IMG/VR virus record: IMGVR_UViG_3300024505_000641
Location: 1 to 39,876 of that record
DNA length: 39,876 nt
Strand: one strand, 5' to 3'
From: a virus
The notes beneath the pieces are model-generated. The model worked only from the letters and a program-made list of their open reading frames with translations. It was not told the DNA's origin and ran no database searches. Each line of letters starts with the position of its first letter. The first letter of the stretch is position 1. The position numbers and the translations under genes were made by a program. This document shows positions 10,281-17,836 of this stretch, one piece after another.

Positions 10281-10299
10281 ATTTCTTTATTGTTATGTT

Positions 10300-10309
10300 T
10301 ATAAATATT
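10300..10309 (-). promoter_or_regulatory. Candidate phage promoter (TATTTATA motif)
   Basis: On the coding (minus) strand this reads AATATTTATA, 19 bases before the ATG at 10280. It is one of a series of near-identical intergenic motifs placed shortly before start codons in this window. The downstream bases ACATAACAATAAAG resemble those after the motif at 14930. The assignment as a promoter is inference from recurrence and position. Confidence 0.45.
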
Positions 10310-10332
10310 TAAATGGATTATTTTTGGGTTTA

Positions 10333-11316
10333 TTATACCTTGTCTGTATAAAATCCCCAATATTCCCAATGCCACATCTCATCAACACCATTACCATCTG
10401 CCAATCTATATGGATTATACCACCCATATTTAGGCGCATTGTTGGATAGCCATCTATATAAAGATGATGTTTCTCTACCTTGTTTATTAACACTAGGTAC
10501 ACCACTACCACCAACTGCTCTATACAATTCACCAAAATCTAGTGCTAATCCCCAACCATGTGGAGATTTACCAGCTTTAGCTATTGTAGAACCACTACCC
10601 AAAGAACTTTGATGCGATACACTTCTATAAGCAGATGTTATTGTCCATCCAATACCAGCAGATTTTGCAGCTGCTTTAAGTTTAAAATATTGATTTGCTG
10701 CTTCTGGATGTAGTAGATACCAACCACCCGTACCTTTGTATGTATATTCTGCCCTACCACCCTTTTCAACACCAATCATAGTATCTGGTGGTAAAGTTCC
10801 ATTTTCGTATTTACCTTTCCAATCAGGTGGTGCTGAAACTCCAATAGCTCCAACTTGAGCAAATATTTTAGCTGGTGGGCCACTTTCTATCTTTTTTAAA
10901 TTTTCAGTTGAAGGTTGTTTTTCTTCTGGTTTAAAATCGGTAGGTGGTTCACCTTGTATAGGAGTGGGTGCTGATCTTGGTGCGTAATCAAAATTTGTTG
11001 TAGCTTGTTCGGCTGGTTTGGCTTCTATTTTTTTATCACTATCTACCTTGCCATTATTTTTTTCATGTTCATCTACACCCTTTCCTTCTGATTCTGGTGA
11101 ATCATCGGATGGTGGTATTTGTGGTGATGGGGTTGATGGTGTTACTGTATAACCAGACCAAATAACCACACCTGGTCCAGGAGTTGGTACAGGTACAGTT
11201 GGATATAATGATATTGTTGAAGCTACTCCCGAAACTGTAGTTAAATGCTGAGTAGCATATTGAATAAAATCATCAATTATTAAAGAAGTATTTTTTGTAG
11301 GGTCTATTATTGACAT
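10333..11316 (-). CDS. Tail-associated M15 (VanY-type) D,D-carboxypeptidase-like peptidase
   Basis: A 327-residue protein. Residues 1-150 are a proline- and charge-rich, probably disordered leader. The C-terminal domain (about 195-325) has the full M15 zinc-peptidase signature: S-A-Y-R-S at 228-232, S-P-H-G-W-G-L-A-L-D at 251-260 with zinc ligands H253 and D260, and W-H-W-E-Y at 315-319 with the final ligand H316. Such enzymes cut D-Ala-D-Ala or peptide cross-links of peptidoglycan. There is no signal peptide and the gene sits among baseplate genes, so a virion-borne lysin that opens the wall during DNA entry is more likely than a lysis endolysin, though the latter cannot be excluded. A second M15-like gene lies 10 bases upstream. 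Confidence 0.82.
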   Translation of the reverse strand: MSIIDPTKNTSLIIDDFIQYATQHLTTVSGVASTISLYPTVPVPTPGPGVVIWSGYTVTPSTPSPQIPPSDDSPESEGKGVDEHEKNNGKVDSDKKIEAKPAEQATTNFDYAPRSAPTPIQGEPPTDFKPEEKQPSTENLKKIESGPPAKIFAQVGAIGVSAPPDWKGKYENGTLPPDTMIGVEKGGRAEYTYKGTGGWYLLHPEAANQYFKLKAAAKSAGIGWTITSAYRSVSHQSSLGSGSTIAKAGKSPHGWGLALDFGELYRAVGGSGVPSVNKQGRETSSLYRWLSNNAPKYGWYNPYRLADGNGVDEMWHWEYWGFYTDKV

Positions 11317-11326
11317 AACTTAAATA

Positions 11327-12592
11327 TTATTCATATATTGAAACGTGCATTGGGTCAAAACTTTTTAACCAAGTCATTCCCTCATTTTGAAAAACTTTAG
11401 CTACTTCCAAAAATCCCAAATCAAAATCATTAAAATCTCTAATTTTAGTTTTTCCTTCATATATCCCATCAGAACCAAATTTAGTTCCTATCGGATATAT
11501 ATCAGCATTCATATCAATTGCCAATCCCCAGCTATGATTTGATAAACGAGTTCCGTTTGTTACATTTCTTATAGCTAGCCCACCTGAACAAGTTTTTATA
11601 AATTTATTTAATCCTTTGGCTTTTATTTTTTGAAAAGCAGGTTCTGCAACTATTTTAAGTTGTTTATGAACTAAAACAGATGTTTCTCCATTTGCTAAAG
11701 GAATTGCAATTGTAGTACAATTTTTTTGAATATACTCTGGATTTCTTTCGAACCAAACTCTTACACCTTTACCACCTGTTTGCTGCAAATATTGGTTTAT
11801 TTCATCAGATGTTGTCAATTGTTTCTTTTTATACCAAGCTTCTTTTTTTGTTGATGGTATGTTTACAACAAAATTACCATATTCTCCCTTTGCAGGCCAT
11901 AATCCATTTCCAACCTTATCAAATAATTTTTTATCTCCCCTAACAGGATCTATTTTTGGTTTTGGCTTTGGGTCTTCTTCATCCTTTCCAATATCAGAAG
12001 TATCGGATGTATCTTCTTGACCTATATCTCTTTTGTATTCTAAAGTTTCTTGTTTTATTTGAGTTGGTGTTGGTAATCTATCATCATAAACAATTATTGT
12101 TGTTTTAAATAAATTTTCGTATTCTTTTTGAGATTCTTTATATTGCTCAAAATCTTTTTTAACAGTTTCTTTAGCTTCTTTATTTGGTGGTGTTGGTGCA
12201 ACTTGTTGTGGTGGAGTCCATTGTCCTACATTTGTTACTATATTTGATACAGTGCTTATGTTTGCCGTTGAACCCGGTGCAGGTATTATTGGTGGTGGTA
12301 ATTCATTTAGTGTTGCACCTGTCCAATAAGCTTGAACTGCTTTTCCCAATTCACCAACTAAATCATATGGTTGTTTTGATGATTGTCCTTTTAATAAAGC
12401 TGCATAAAAAAGTTCTTCCATTAATTCTGTATTTCCTTTTTTAACTTTTACAAAATTAACAGTATCATATCCTCTTTTTATTGCCGCATCATATTCCTTT
12501 GTCCATAATTTGGCAACACTCCTTAAATCAGGTAAAGAGTTTGGATTGTTAGAATATTTTAATATATTTGCCTTAAATAAAGCCCAAGACAT
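11327..12592 (-). CDS. Tail-associated M15-family L,D-peptidase-like protein
   Basis: A 421-residue protein. Residues 1-100 form a helical N-terminal module, 100-215 a P/T/K/D-rich linker, and 220-421 a catalytic domain of the M15C/L-Ala-D-Glu-peptidase type. The key motifs are C-S-G-G-L-A-I-R at 335-342, L-S-N-H-S-W-G-L-A-I-D-M at 350-361 (ligands H353 and D360) and D-P-M-H-V-S-I-Y at 413-420 (ligand H416). These enzymes hydrolyse stem peptides of peptidoglycan. The gene lies between the Ala/Gly-rich tail protein and the VanY-like peptidase, with gaps of 3 and 10 bases. Two different M15 domains side by side suggest complementary peptide-cutting specificities in one tail tip. Confidence 0.8.
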   Translation of the reverse strand: MSWALFKANILKYSNNPNSLPDLRSVAKLWTKEYDAAIKRGYDTVNFVKVKKGNTELMEELFYAALLKGQSSKQPYDLVGELGKAVQAYWTGATLNELPPPIIPAPGSTANISTVSNIVTNVGQWTPPQQVAPTPPNKEAKETVKKDFEQYKESQKEYENLFKTTIIVYDDRLPTPTQIKQETLEYKRDIGQEDTSDTSDIGKDEEDPKPKPKIDPVRGDKKLFDKVGNGLWPAKGEYGNFVVNIPSTKKEAWYKKKQLTTSDEINQYLQQTGGKGVRVWFERNPEYIQKNCTTIAIPLANGETSVLVHKQLKIVAEPAFQKIKAKGLNKFIKTCSGGLAIRNVTNGTRLSNHSWGLAIDMNADIYPIGTKFGSDGIYEGKTKIRDFNDFDLGFLEVAKVFQNEGMTWLKSFDPMHVSIYE

Positions 12593-12595
12593 ATT

Positions 12596-13273
12596 TTATA
12601 TTTTTGGTATATTAGATGTTATATTAGATACTGCATTTTGTGCAGCTGATTGAATTCCAGATACTTTATTTTGTGCAGATGATACTGCTGAACTAATTCC
12701 AGAATTTAAACTATTTAATTTCGATGTATCTAATGTAGGAACGTTTGGTACTTTTGGTACTTCTGGAATTTTTCCTGTAAGTTCTTTTATTTTTCCTAAT
12801 TTATCTTTTTTAGAAAATACTTTTGGTTTTTTTTGTTTTTTAGGTTTAAACTTTGGTACTTTTGGTAATTTTGGTAATTTAAATCCTTTAATAGCTCCAA
12901 TTATTCCTTTAGCTGCCCCAATTGCTCCAGTAACTGCACCAACCGCTCCAGCAACCGCACCAATAGCACCACCAACAGCTGCTTGAGCTCCAGCTATTGC
13001 AGCTTGTGCTTGACCGGCTAATGCACCAGCCTGCCCAATCAAAGCGCCAGCCTGACCAGCTAGAGCACCGGCTTGAGATAAAGCATTAGCAGTATTTGTT
13101 GAATTTTGATTTTGTGCAGCAGATTGACCTGTTGCTTGTTGAGCGGATGTTTGTGATGTTTGCGTGTTTTTCGGCAAACCGGTTTTTGGGTCTATACTAT
13201 AATTTATATCACTTTGATTTGATGAATTTTTTTCTCCCTCTAATATATTTTGTCTAATTGTAGTTATTGGCAT
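12596..13273 (-). CDS. Ala/Gly-rich hydrophobic tail-region protein
   Basis: A 225-residue protein of unusual composition. Residues 64-129 are almost only A, G, I, V, L and Q, arranged as quasi-repeats of A-G-A-L-A-G-Q and later G-A-V-x-G-A-I-G-A. Residues 132-151 are a Lys/Pro stretch built on K-L-P-K. The C-terminal 60 residues repeat S-x-A-V-S-x-A-Q-N. No cleavable signal is apparent. The gene lies between the spike protein (one-base overlap of start and stop at 13273) and the two M15 peptidases, so it probably belongs to the tail tip or hub. The glycine-zipper-like block suggests membrane contact or tight helical packing; function is otherwise unknown. Confidence 0.65.
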   Translation of the reverse strand: MPITTIRQNILEGEKNSSNQSDINYSIDPKTGLPKNTQTSQTSAQQATGQSAAQNQNSTNTANALSQAGALAGQAGALIGQAGALAGQAQAAIAGAQAAVGGAIGAVAGAVGAVTGAIGAAKGIIGAIKGFKLPKLPKVPKFKPKKQKKPKVFSKKDKLGKIKELTGKIPEVPKVPNVPTLDTSKLNSLNSGISSAVSSAQNKVSGIQSAAQNAVSNITSNIPKI

Positions 13274-14514
13274 TATGATGTTTGATTTAATTTACTTAAT
13301 ATATTATTTAATTTAGATTTAATATTTCCAAATTGAGATAAATTAGTTGGACCTTCTGCCGTTGGACCGGATGGTGTTAGGTAAATTTGTTGAGTTATTG
13401 CATCTATTAATTCGCTTAATAAATCAACTAATTGCTGTCCTTTAACTAATGGTTCTAATTCAGTACTTCCCAAAAATATAGAACCTTGTCCAGTATAAAA
13501 TACTATATCTTTATCATTTGTAACAAAATTAATATTATCACCAACCGTTACGTCTATTCCTAATTTATTGTCTATTGACATTCCACCATCTGAAACAAAT
13601 CCATAATTCTTTTTTGAAAAAAATATCATCTCTGCATTTTTTGCAGATAATATAATTCTACCAGAATTTAATAAAATTTGGTCACCAATTAATTTTGTTG
13701 GATAATTTTGAAATGATGCTGGTTTTGTTTCGAAATCAGTTGAACCTTTATCTGATAATGTTCCTGGTGTGAATGGTAATTCAAATTGGTCTGATGTCAA
13801 TGATATAATGCTACCATCTCTATTAAAATCTTCTTCCACAGTTTGGTTTTCAGGAAATTTATCGGTTCTTTGGTATAAACTTTCATTATTTCTTATAATT
13901 AAACTTGGTGAAAATTTTTTTTGTGGGTTATTGTACCCAGAAAGTCTTATAGTATTTCCAAACCTACCTTCAATGACTAAATCACCTTCATATAATTTTA
14001 AATTATGAAGACCTCTTTGAGTTTCATAATATTGGCCAAATCCATCAGTTTTTGAATCATCACTTTGGTTTGTATTTGATATACCAGTTACCGATACATT
14101 ATTATAGTTTTCAGAAGAACCTTTTTGATTTGAATCTTTTGCAAATTCATCTTTTATAGCTGTTGCGGTTGCTGTTACAGATGGATTAAATGTTGGTGTA
14201 ATTCTTCTATAATAGAATACTCCATTTTGTAATTTTAAAATTTCTACTATTTCATTTTTAATAGGAAGATTTTTAAAACTTTTATCAAATGGATATGCTA
14301 TTGGTAATTCTTTATCACTTGATACAGAAGTTTCTCTTGTTCTAAATTTAATACATCCAGAAAAAACTGAAAACTGATTCTGTTCTTTGGCATATGTATT
14401 ATTTTCATCTAATATAACATCATAAACAAATCCTATTTTTGATTCAAATGAGGATGCAATATTATTAGATAATCCGTTTGCTGTATTAACTCTACCAGAT
14501 GATAAACCTGCCAT
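13273..14514 (-). CDS. gp5-like baseplate spike/hub protein (OB domain plus beta-helical tail)
   Basis: A 413-residue protein. Residues about 20-125 resemble the OB-fold of phage spike proteins (F-V-Y-D-V-I-L-D-E, then S-G-C-I-K-F-R, then I-V-E-I-L-K). Residues 160-205 contain the conserved segment L-K-L-Y-E-G-D-L-V-I-E-G-R-F-G-N-T-I-R-L, seen in many T4-like spike proteins. Residues 270-350 form a short repetitive run of strands (I-L-L-N-S-G-R-I-I-L-S-A-K and N-I-N-F-V-T-N-D-K-D-I-V-F) consistent with a triple-stranded beta helix. Unlike T4 gp5 no lysozyme domain is present; wall-cutting activity may instead be supplied by the two M15 proteins downstream. The gene starts 1 base after the stop of the 130-residue gene. 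Confidence 0.78.
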   Translation of the reverse strand: MAGLSSGRVNTANGLSNNIASSFESKIGFVYDVILDENNTYAKEQNQFSVFSGCIKFRTRETSVSSDKELPIAYPFDKSFKNLPIKNEIVEILKLQNGVFYYRRITPTFNPSVTATATAIKDEFAKDSNQKGSSENYNNVSVTGISNTNQSDDSKTDGFGQYYETQRGLHNLKLYEGDLVIEGRFGNTIRLSGYNNPQKKFSPSLIIRNNESLYQRTDKFPENQTVEEDFNRDGSIISLTSDQFELPFTPGTLSDKGSTDFETKPASFQNYPTKLIGDQILLNSGRIILSAKNAEMIFFSKKNYGFVSDGGMSIDNKLGIDVTVGDNINFVTNDKDIVFYTGQGSIFLGSTELEPLVKGQQLVDLLSELIDAITQQIYLTPSGPTAEGPTNLSQFGNIKSKLNNILSKLNQTS

Positions 14515-14515
14515 A

Positions 14516-14908
14516 TTATTTTACTGCTTTTTTAAGTTCTTCTAATTCAAATTCTAAATCATCTACTCTTTCTACTTCTTGTTTTGTTTCTTCTAATTCT
14601 TTAAGTAATTGATTCTTTTCAAACTCCGTAAGGAAACCATCCTGTCCCTCTGATTTCTTTTCTGATGCTATAATTTTTTGTGCGATAGTTGCTAATTTTA
14701 CCAATTGGTCATCGTTCTTTACTGAACTATCTATTAAAGATGATAGCACCGGTCCTACTGTTGCAACATCACCCGCATGTTTTACCATTTTCTTCAATTC
14801 TTCAATTAAAGAACTTATTTTTTGTTTTTTACTTAATTGGTTGTTATAAATGTCCTCAAATAGAGAACTTAGATTTTTTCCTTTAAATAACTCGAAATCT
14901 GTTGACAT
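14516..14908 (-). CDS. Small coiled-coil tail-region protein
   Basis: A 130-residue, almost entirely helical acidic protein. Residues 30-85 contain hydrophobic heptads and residues 95-130 form a strong Glu/Leu coiled coil (E-L-E-E-T-K-Q-E-V-E-R-V). No membrane segment. It directly precedes the spike gene and is preceded by a TATTTATA-type motif, so it may be the first gene of the tail-tip transcript. A chaperone or assembly role for the spike or hub is possible; the family is not recognised. Confidence 0.6.
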   Translation of the reverse strand: MSTDFELFKGKNLSSLFEDIYNNQLSKKQKISSLIEELKKMVKHAGDVATVGPVLSSLIDSSVKNDDQLVKLATIAQKIIASEKKSEGQDGFLTEFEKNQLLKELEETKQEVERVDDLEFELEELKKAVK

Positions 14909-14929
14909 ACTTTATTGTTTTTGTATGTC

Positions 14930-14939
14930 TATAAATATG
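14930..14939 (-). promoter_or_regulatory. Candidate phage promoter (TATTTATA motif)
   Basis: The coding strand reads CATATTTATA followed by GACATACAAAAACAATAAAG, ending 21 bases before the ATG at 14908. It lies in the 45-base gap after the Ntn-hydrolase gene. The match to the copy at 10300, including the flanking ACATA and CAATAAAG, supports a shared regulatory role. Confidence 0.5.
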
Positions 14940-14953
14940 TATATTAATGAAAG

Positions 14954-15772
14954 TTAGGATTCAAGCTTTCTAACCTGTATTTTTATCTTTGGTTGATAAT
15001 CTTTTGGTAGTTCGTTTCTAACCCCTTCGAATGATTCTACTTTATCCGCAAAATACTCAATTTCTAATATTCTATCGGTAAGATTCATTATAGTTTGAGA
15101 AGATGTAAACATATCTTTAGCCTGTCTTCTCATATTTAATTGTGATTCTTTTGGGAAGAACTCTTTTCTCATAGCTTGTGCTATTTGTGTCCAATCCGTT
15201 ACCTTTTCAACAGTCTTTTCAGCACTTATCTTTCTCATTTTAGATGAAAGATATTTTTCGCCATGTGTATATCCAGCATCAGTAAATACATGTCCATGAT
15301 TTGTTCTAACTACCGGATGTTCAGTATTGTGAAGTTTTACATCAGGTTTATGTTTAGATGTGGCTTCAACACTAATCATATGTTTTGGAGAAGATATAAA
15401 TGTATGACCTTTTAATGCAAGAGTTGATTTACCTTTATATGTCAAACAAGCTATTAATGCTTTTTTAAGAGTTGGTTGTTTGATGATATTTCTCATTTTA
15501 TCACCATCAGGTCCAGGCTTACCAACTTTTTTAACTAACTTTTTTTCTGCTTCATCATGTCCAACCAAAAGAGCCGCATTTACAACACCGATACCATTGG
15601 CGTTCATACCCTCACTCCAATCAGTAATCATATCATGTAGATATGCTACTTCAATACCATCTATAATAGTATGAACCACTTCTAGTTTTGGTTTGTAAGC
15701 TCTATCTCTATTTTTAGCTAAGATAAACTTATCTCCAACTTCTTTGGATACAATAATACATTCGTTTATCAT
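14954..15772 (-). CDS. Ntn-hydrolase (C45/NRDE-like amidohydrolase), phage-encoded
   Basis: A 272-residue protein with the layout of cysteine N-terminal-nucleophile hydrolases related to acyl-CoA:6-APA acyltransferase and NRDE/TANGO2-like proteins. Cys5 is the candidate nucleophile, followed by A-K-N-R-D-R at 19-24, the core strand W-S-E-G-M-N-A-N-G-I-G-V at 52-63, and V-R-T-N-H-G at 155-160. If Cys5 is the nucleophile, the four preceding residues must be removed, since the family uses a free N-terminal Cys. The family cuts linear or cyclic amide bonds in varied small molecules or proproteins; the substrate here is unknown. It overlaps the previous gene by 4 bases (ATGA) and is the last member of the leader-peptide gene cluster. 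Confidence 0.62.
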   Translation of the reverse strand: MINECIIVSKEVGDKFILAKNRDRAYKPKLEVVHTIIDGIEVAYLHDMITDWSEGMNANGIGVVNAALLVGHDEAEKKLVKKVGKPGPDGDKMRNIIKQPTLKKALIACLTYKGKSTLALKGHTFISSPKHMISVEATSKHKPDVKLHNTEHPVVRTNHGHVFTDAGYTHGEKYLSSKMRKISAEKTVEKVTDWTQIAQAMRKEFFPKESQLNMRRQAKDMFTSSQTIMNLTDRILEIEYFADKVESFEGVRNELPKDYQPKIKIQVRKLES

Positions 15773-16347
15773 ATGGTTGGTAATCCTTGTTGTTGTGCAA
15801 ATTTATTTATAAACTTTTTTGTAGTACCATCATTTAATACATCAGCCCATTCCTTAACCGCATCCCTAGTTATATTATTTTTCCATTGTTTGTAACTTAT
15901 TGTTAGTCCGTTTTTTAATGGAATATCTTTACTATTTTCATTTTTGTCTGGATGTATTTCTTTGAATGTTTTTTCTAATTCGTCTTGTGCTATTTTGGAA
16001 CTTAACCATTTACTAACCAAAGATTTTTCATATTGAAATTTATCCCAAAGTAAATTTGTTTTTTTCATAGATTTATTGGTATCTTTTAATTTTTCTACTT
16101 CTACATCAAACTCTTTTATTTTTTTATCATTTTTAAGTGTAAAGTAAACATATTTATTAAAATTAGTATTGTTACCAATTCTATCTAACCATTTTATATG
16201 TGGTTCTTGTGTATAATTTTTATATTCGGATTTATTTCTGATACCTCTTATGACATTACTAATTACAAATATAGCCAGATTTACAAATAGCCATGTTACA
16301 GCTTCTTGTACAAAATTTTCTTTGATTAATGATTTTAACTTTATCAT
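15769..16347 (-). CDS. Candidate head-packaged protein with capsid-targeting-like leader and a membrane segment
   Basis: I place the start at the ATG at 16347, although the frame is open to 16434. The chosen start lies one base after the stop of the preceding gene and opens with M-I-K-L-K-S-L-I-K-E, the leader shared by five other small genes here. The resulting protein has about 192 residues: the leader, a hydrophobic segment (residues about 17-35, A-V-T-W-L-F-V-N-L-A-I-F-V-I), then a Lys-rich helical body. The I-x-E at 8-10 would be the cleavage site if a T4 gp21-like prohead protease processes it. No known domain. A membrane segment in a head-packaged protein would suit a role in DNA entry, but this is inference. 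Confidence 0.6.
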   Translation of the reverse strand: MIKLKSLIKENFVQEAVTWLFVNLAIFVISNVIRGIRNKSEYKNYTQEPHIKWLDRIGNNTNFNKYVYFTLKNDKKIKEFDVEVEKLKDTNKSMKKTNLLWDKFQYEKSLVSKWLSSKIAQDELEKTFKEIHPDKNENSKDIPLKNGLTISYKQWKNNITRDAVKEWADVLNDGTTKKFINKFAQQQGLPTI

Positions 16348-16348
16348 A

Positions 16349-16996
16349 TTATTTACAGGTTTTCCAACCACCACCTTTTGATTTGTAATTTTTTGCAGCC
16401 CATCCATTTGCATAAGCTGATGGATATACATCAAACTTACTTTTTGCTGCTGCTTTAGATGCTGACCACTTTTCTGGGTCAGTTGGACAATTCTTTTCTA
16501 AAAATAATTCAAGTGCTTCTTCTACCAATTCATTCTTTTTTCTACCCTGACAATGTGCTTTTTGAGAAAATCCCTTTGGGTTATTACAATCAATAGAACG
16601 TTTATACTTCTGACTCCATTTTTCTTCTATGTTCTCAGATGTTTTTGCTTTTTTAATAGCTTGAGATTGTTTAAAGTTATTCATAGTTTGAGTAATAACT
16701 TTAATTTGGTTTTTTTGTAATTTAACTGTATCTGAATTTTTGTCTTCTGCTTTTGCTATTTTATCTTTTATCTTTTGAATTCTTTCTTTGTATTTAGAAA
16801 TTCTTTCATTTGGTGTTACATGATGATGTTCTTTTACATCATCTTTTTTTGGTTTTTCTTTTTTAAAAGGATTAGGATTTTCTTTACTACCTCTAAAATC
16901 CCAAGCAAATTCATGCTTTTCAGGATTTACTTTTTTGACATCGTACTTCTTACCTGTTTCTTTATTTTTTACTAATATGTCAGTTAATTTTATCAT
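16349..16996 (-). CDS. Leader-bearing basic phage protein with two Cys-containing conserved blocks
   Basis: A 215-residue, Lys-rich protein beginning M-I-K-L-T-D-I-L-V-K. Unlike its siblings it has Lys rather than Glu at position 10. Residues 20-115 are charged and helical. Two conserved-looking blocks follow: I-D-C-N-N-P-K-G-F-S-Q-K-A-H-C-Q-G-R, and near the C-terminus N-C-P-T-D-P-E-K-W, then Y-P-S-A-Y-A-N-G-W-A-A-K and G-G-G-W-K. I recognise the latter pattern as recurring in small proteins of marine T4-like phages, with no assigned function. It overlaps the next upstream gene by 4 bases. High positive charge fits DNA association inside a head. Confidence 0.65.
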   Translation of the reverse strand: MIKLTDILVKNKETGKKYDVKKVNPEKHEFAWDFRGSKENPNPFKKEKPKKDDVKEHHHVTPNERISKYKERIQKIKDKIAKAEDKNSDTVKLQKNQIKVITQTMNNFKQSQAIKKAKTSENIEEKWSQKYKRSIDCNNPKGFSQKAHCQGRKKNELVEEALELFLEKNCPTDPEKWSASKAAAKSKFDVYPSAYANGWAAKNYKSKGGGWKTCK

Positions 16997-17181
16997 TTCT
17001 CTTTTTTAGGTATTCTAAAAGTTACTGCCTTTTTTCCATTTATCGTTGGCATTCCCCATTCATCTTTATCTATGGATTTAACAACAATTTTTTTGTTTTT
17101 AAATTTACCCATAAGAACAGTATCACCAACTTTCACATTAAGTTTAATTTCTTCGTTTAATATATCTTTTAACTTAATCAT
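16993..17181 (-). CDS. Small leader-bearing protein with SH3/KOW-like beta domain
   Basis: A 62-residue protein. It begins M-I-K-L-K-D-I-L-N-E, the shared leader with L-x-E at 8-10. After the leader comes a compact beta segment, V-K-V-G-D-T-V-L-M-G-K-F-K-N-K-K, then D-E-W-G-M-P-T-I-N-G-K-K and T-F-R-I-P. This resembles small phage proteins with an SH3-like or GroES-like barrel. Start and stop overlap both neighbours (1 and 4 bases). If the leader is cleaved after Glu10 the mature protein would be about 52 residues. Function unknown. Confidence 0.65.
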   Translation of the reverse strand: MIKLKDILNEEIKLNVKVGDTVLMGKFKNKKIVVKSIDKDEWGMPTINGKKAVTFRIPKKEK

Positions 17182-17495
17182 TATGCACCTGTTTTTACAA
17201 ATGTTGGTTTTTGTCCTTTTGATTTTTCTCCACCTTTTTTAGCATCTCCTGCTTTTGATTGAGCTGCTCTTTTTCTCTTTACAAATGCTGCTCTACCATC
17301 AGGTCCTAACTTAGCTGCTTTTTCTTTTGATAAACATGCTGCGTATGCTGAACCTTCTTTGCTATCCCCACACTTACCTACTTTCTCTCCCTTTGTATTA
17401 TATCTATCCCAACCCCCACCAGTAGTAGAACCAGTCTTACCTTTACCAAACCATTTACGAAGGTCTTCTGCTAATATATCTTTTAGAAGTATCAC
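17181..17495 (-). CDS. Small Gly/Lys-rich leader-bearing phage protein
   Basis: A 104-residue basic protein starting M-I-L-L-K-D-I-L-A-E (L-x-E at 8-10). The body has D-L-R-K-W-F-G-K-G-K, then G-G-G-W-D-R-Y, then V-G-K-C-G-D-S-K-E-G-S-A-Y-A-A-C-L and L-G-P-D-G-R-A-A-F-V-K-R-K-R-A-A-Q. The spaced cysteines and the F-V-x-R-K-R-A-A-Q ending are familiar from a small family widespread in marine phages and some large DNA viruses; I am not certain of its Pfam name. The Lys-rich tail suggests nucleic-acid contact. The start overlaps the preceding stop by one base. Confidence 0.65.
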   Translation of the reverse strand: MILLKDILAEDLRKWFGKGKTGSTTGGGWDRYNTKGEKVGKCGDSKEGSAYAACLSKEKAAKLGPDGRAAFVKRKRAAQSKAGDAKKGGEKSKGQKPTFVKTGA

Positions 17496-17836
17496 TATCC
17501 AATATAGCAGTTTAGTTCAAATTCATTTTGACCACCAAACATACTTCTTGTTTTAGAACCATCTAAGTTTCTTTTGAAAGTTCCCATATTATACACTTGA
17601 ATGTGTAATTGCTTTCTTTGTGGTTTTCCACCTTTTGTTAAACTAATAGAAAATCTATTTGTTTTACCTTCGGATGGTTTTTTTGGCCCCATTCCTATTT
17701 CTCTTGCAATTTCTTCATCATCCATTTGATATCCAGACTTTTTAGCCCAGTCTAATGCTGAGTTAATAGCCGATGTATATGTTTTATGATATATCGGAAA
17801 TTTTGCTTCTGTTAATAATGCTTTTAAACTTATCAT
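17495..17836 (-). CDS. Small leader-bearing phage protein, unknown function
   Basis: A 113-residue protein beginning M-I-S-L-K-A-L-L-T-E-A, the copy closest to the T4 rule (L-T-E followed by Ala). The body has a helix Y-T-S-A-I-N-S-A-L-D-W-A-K-K-S-G-Y, an acidic turn D-D-E-E, a loop G-P-K-K-P-S-E-G-K-T-N-R and a C-terminal beta hairpin (H-I-Q-V-Y-N-M-G, then F-E-L-N-C-Y-I-G). This head-to-tail pattern recurs in T4-like phages of marine bacteria as an uncharacterised protein. It is the first leader gene of the cluster and overlaps the preceding stop by one base. Confidence 0.65.
   Translation of the reverse strand: MISLKALLTEAKFPIYHKTYTSAINSALDWAKKSGYQMDDEEIAREIGMGPKKPSEGKTNRFSISLTKGGKPQRKQLHIQVYNMGTFKRNLDGSKTRSMFGGQNEFELNCYIG

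Noticed and set aside
16348-16434. Longer start for the membrane-segment leader gene
   Set aside because: The extra 29 residues overlap the end of the preceding gene and lack the leader; the ATG at 16347 yields the shared M-I-K-L-K-S-L-I-K-E start.
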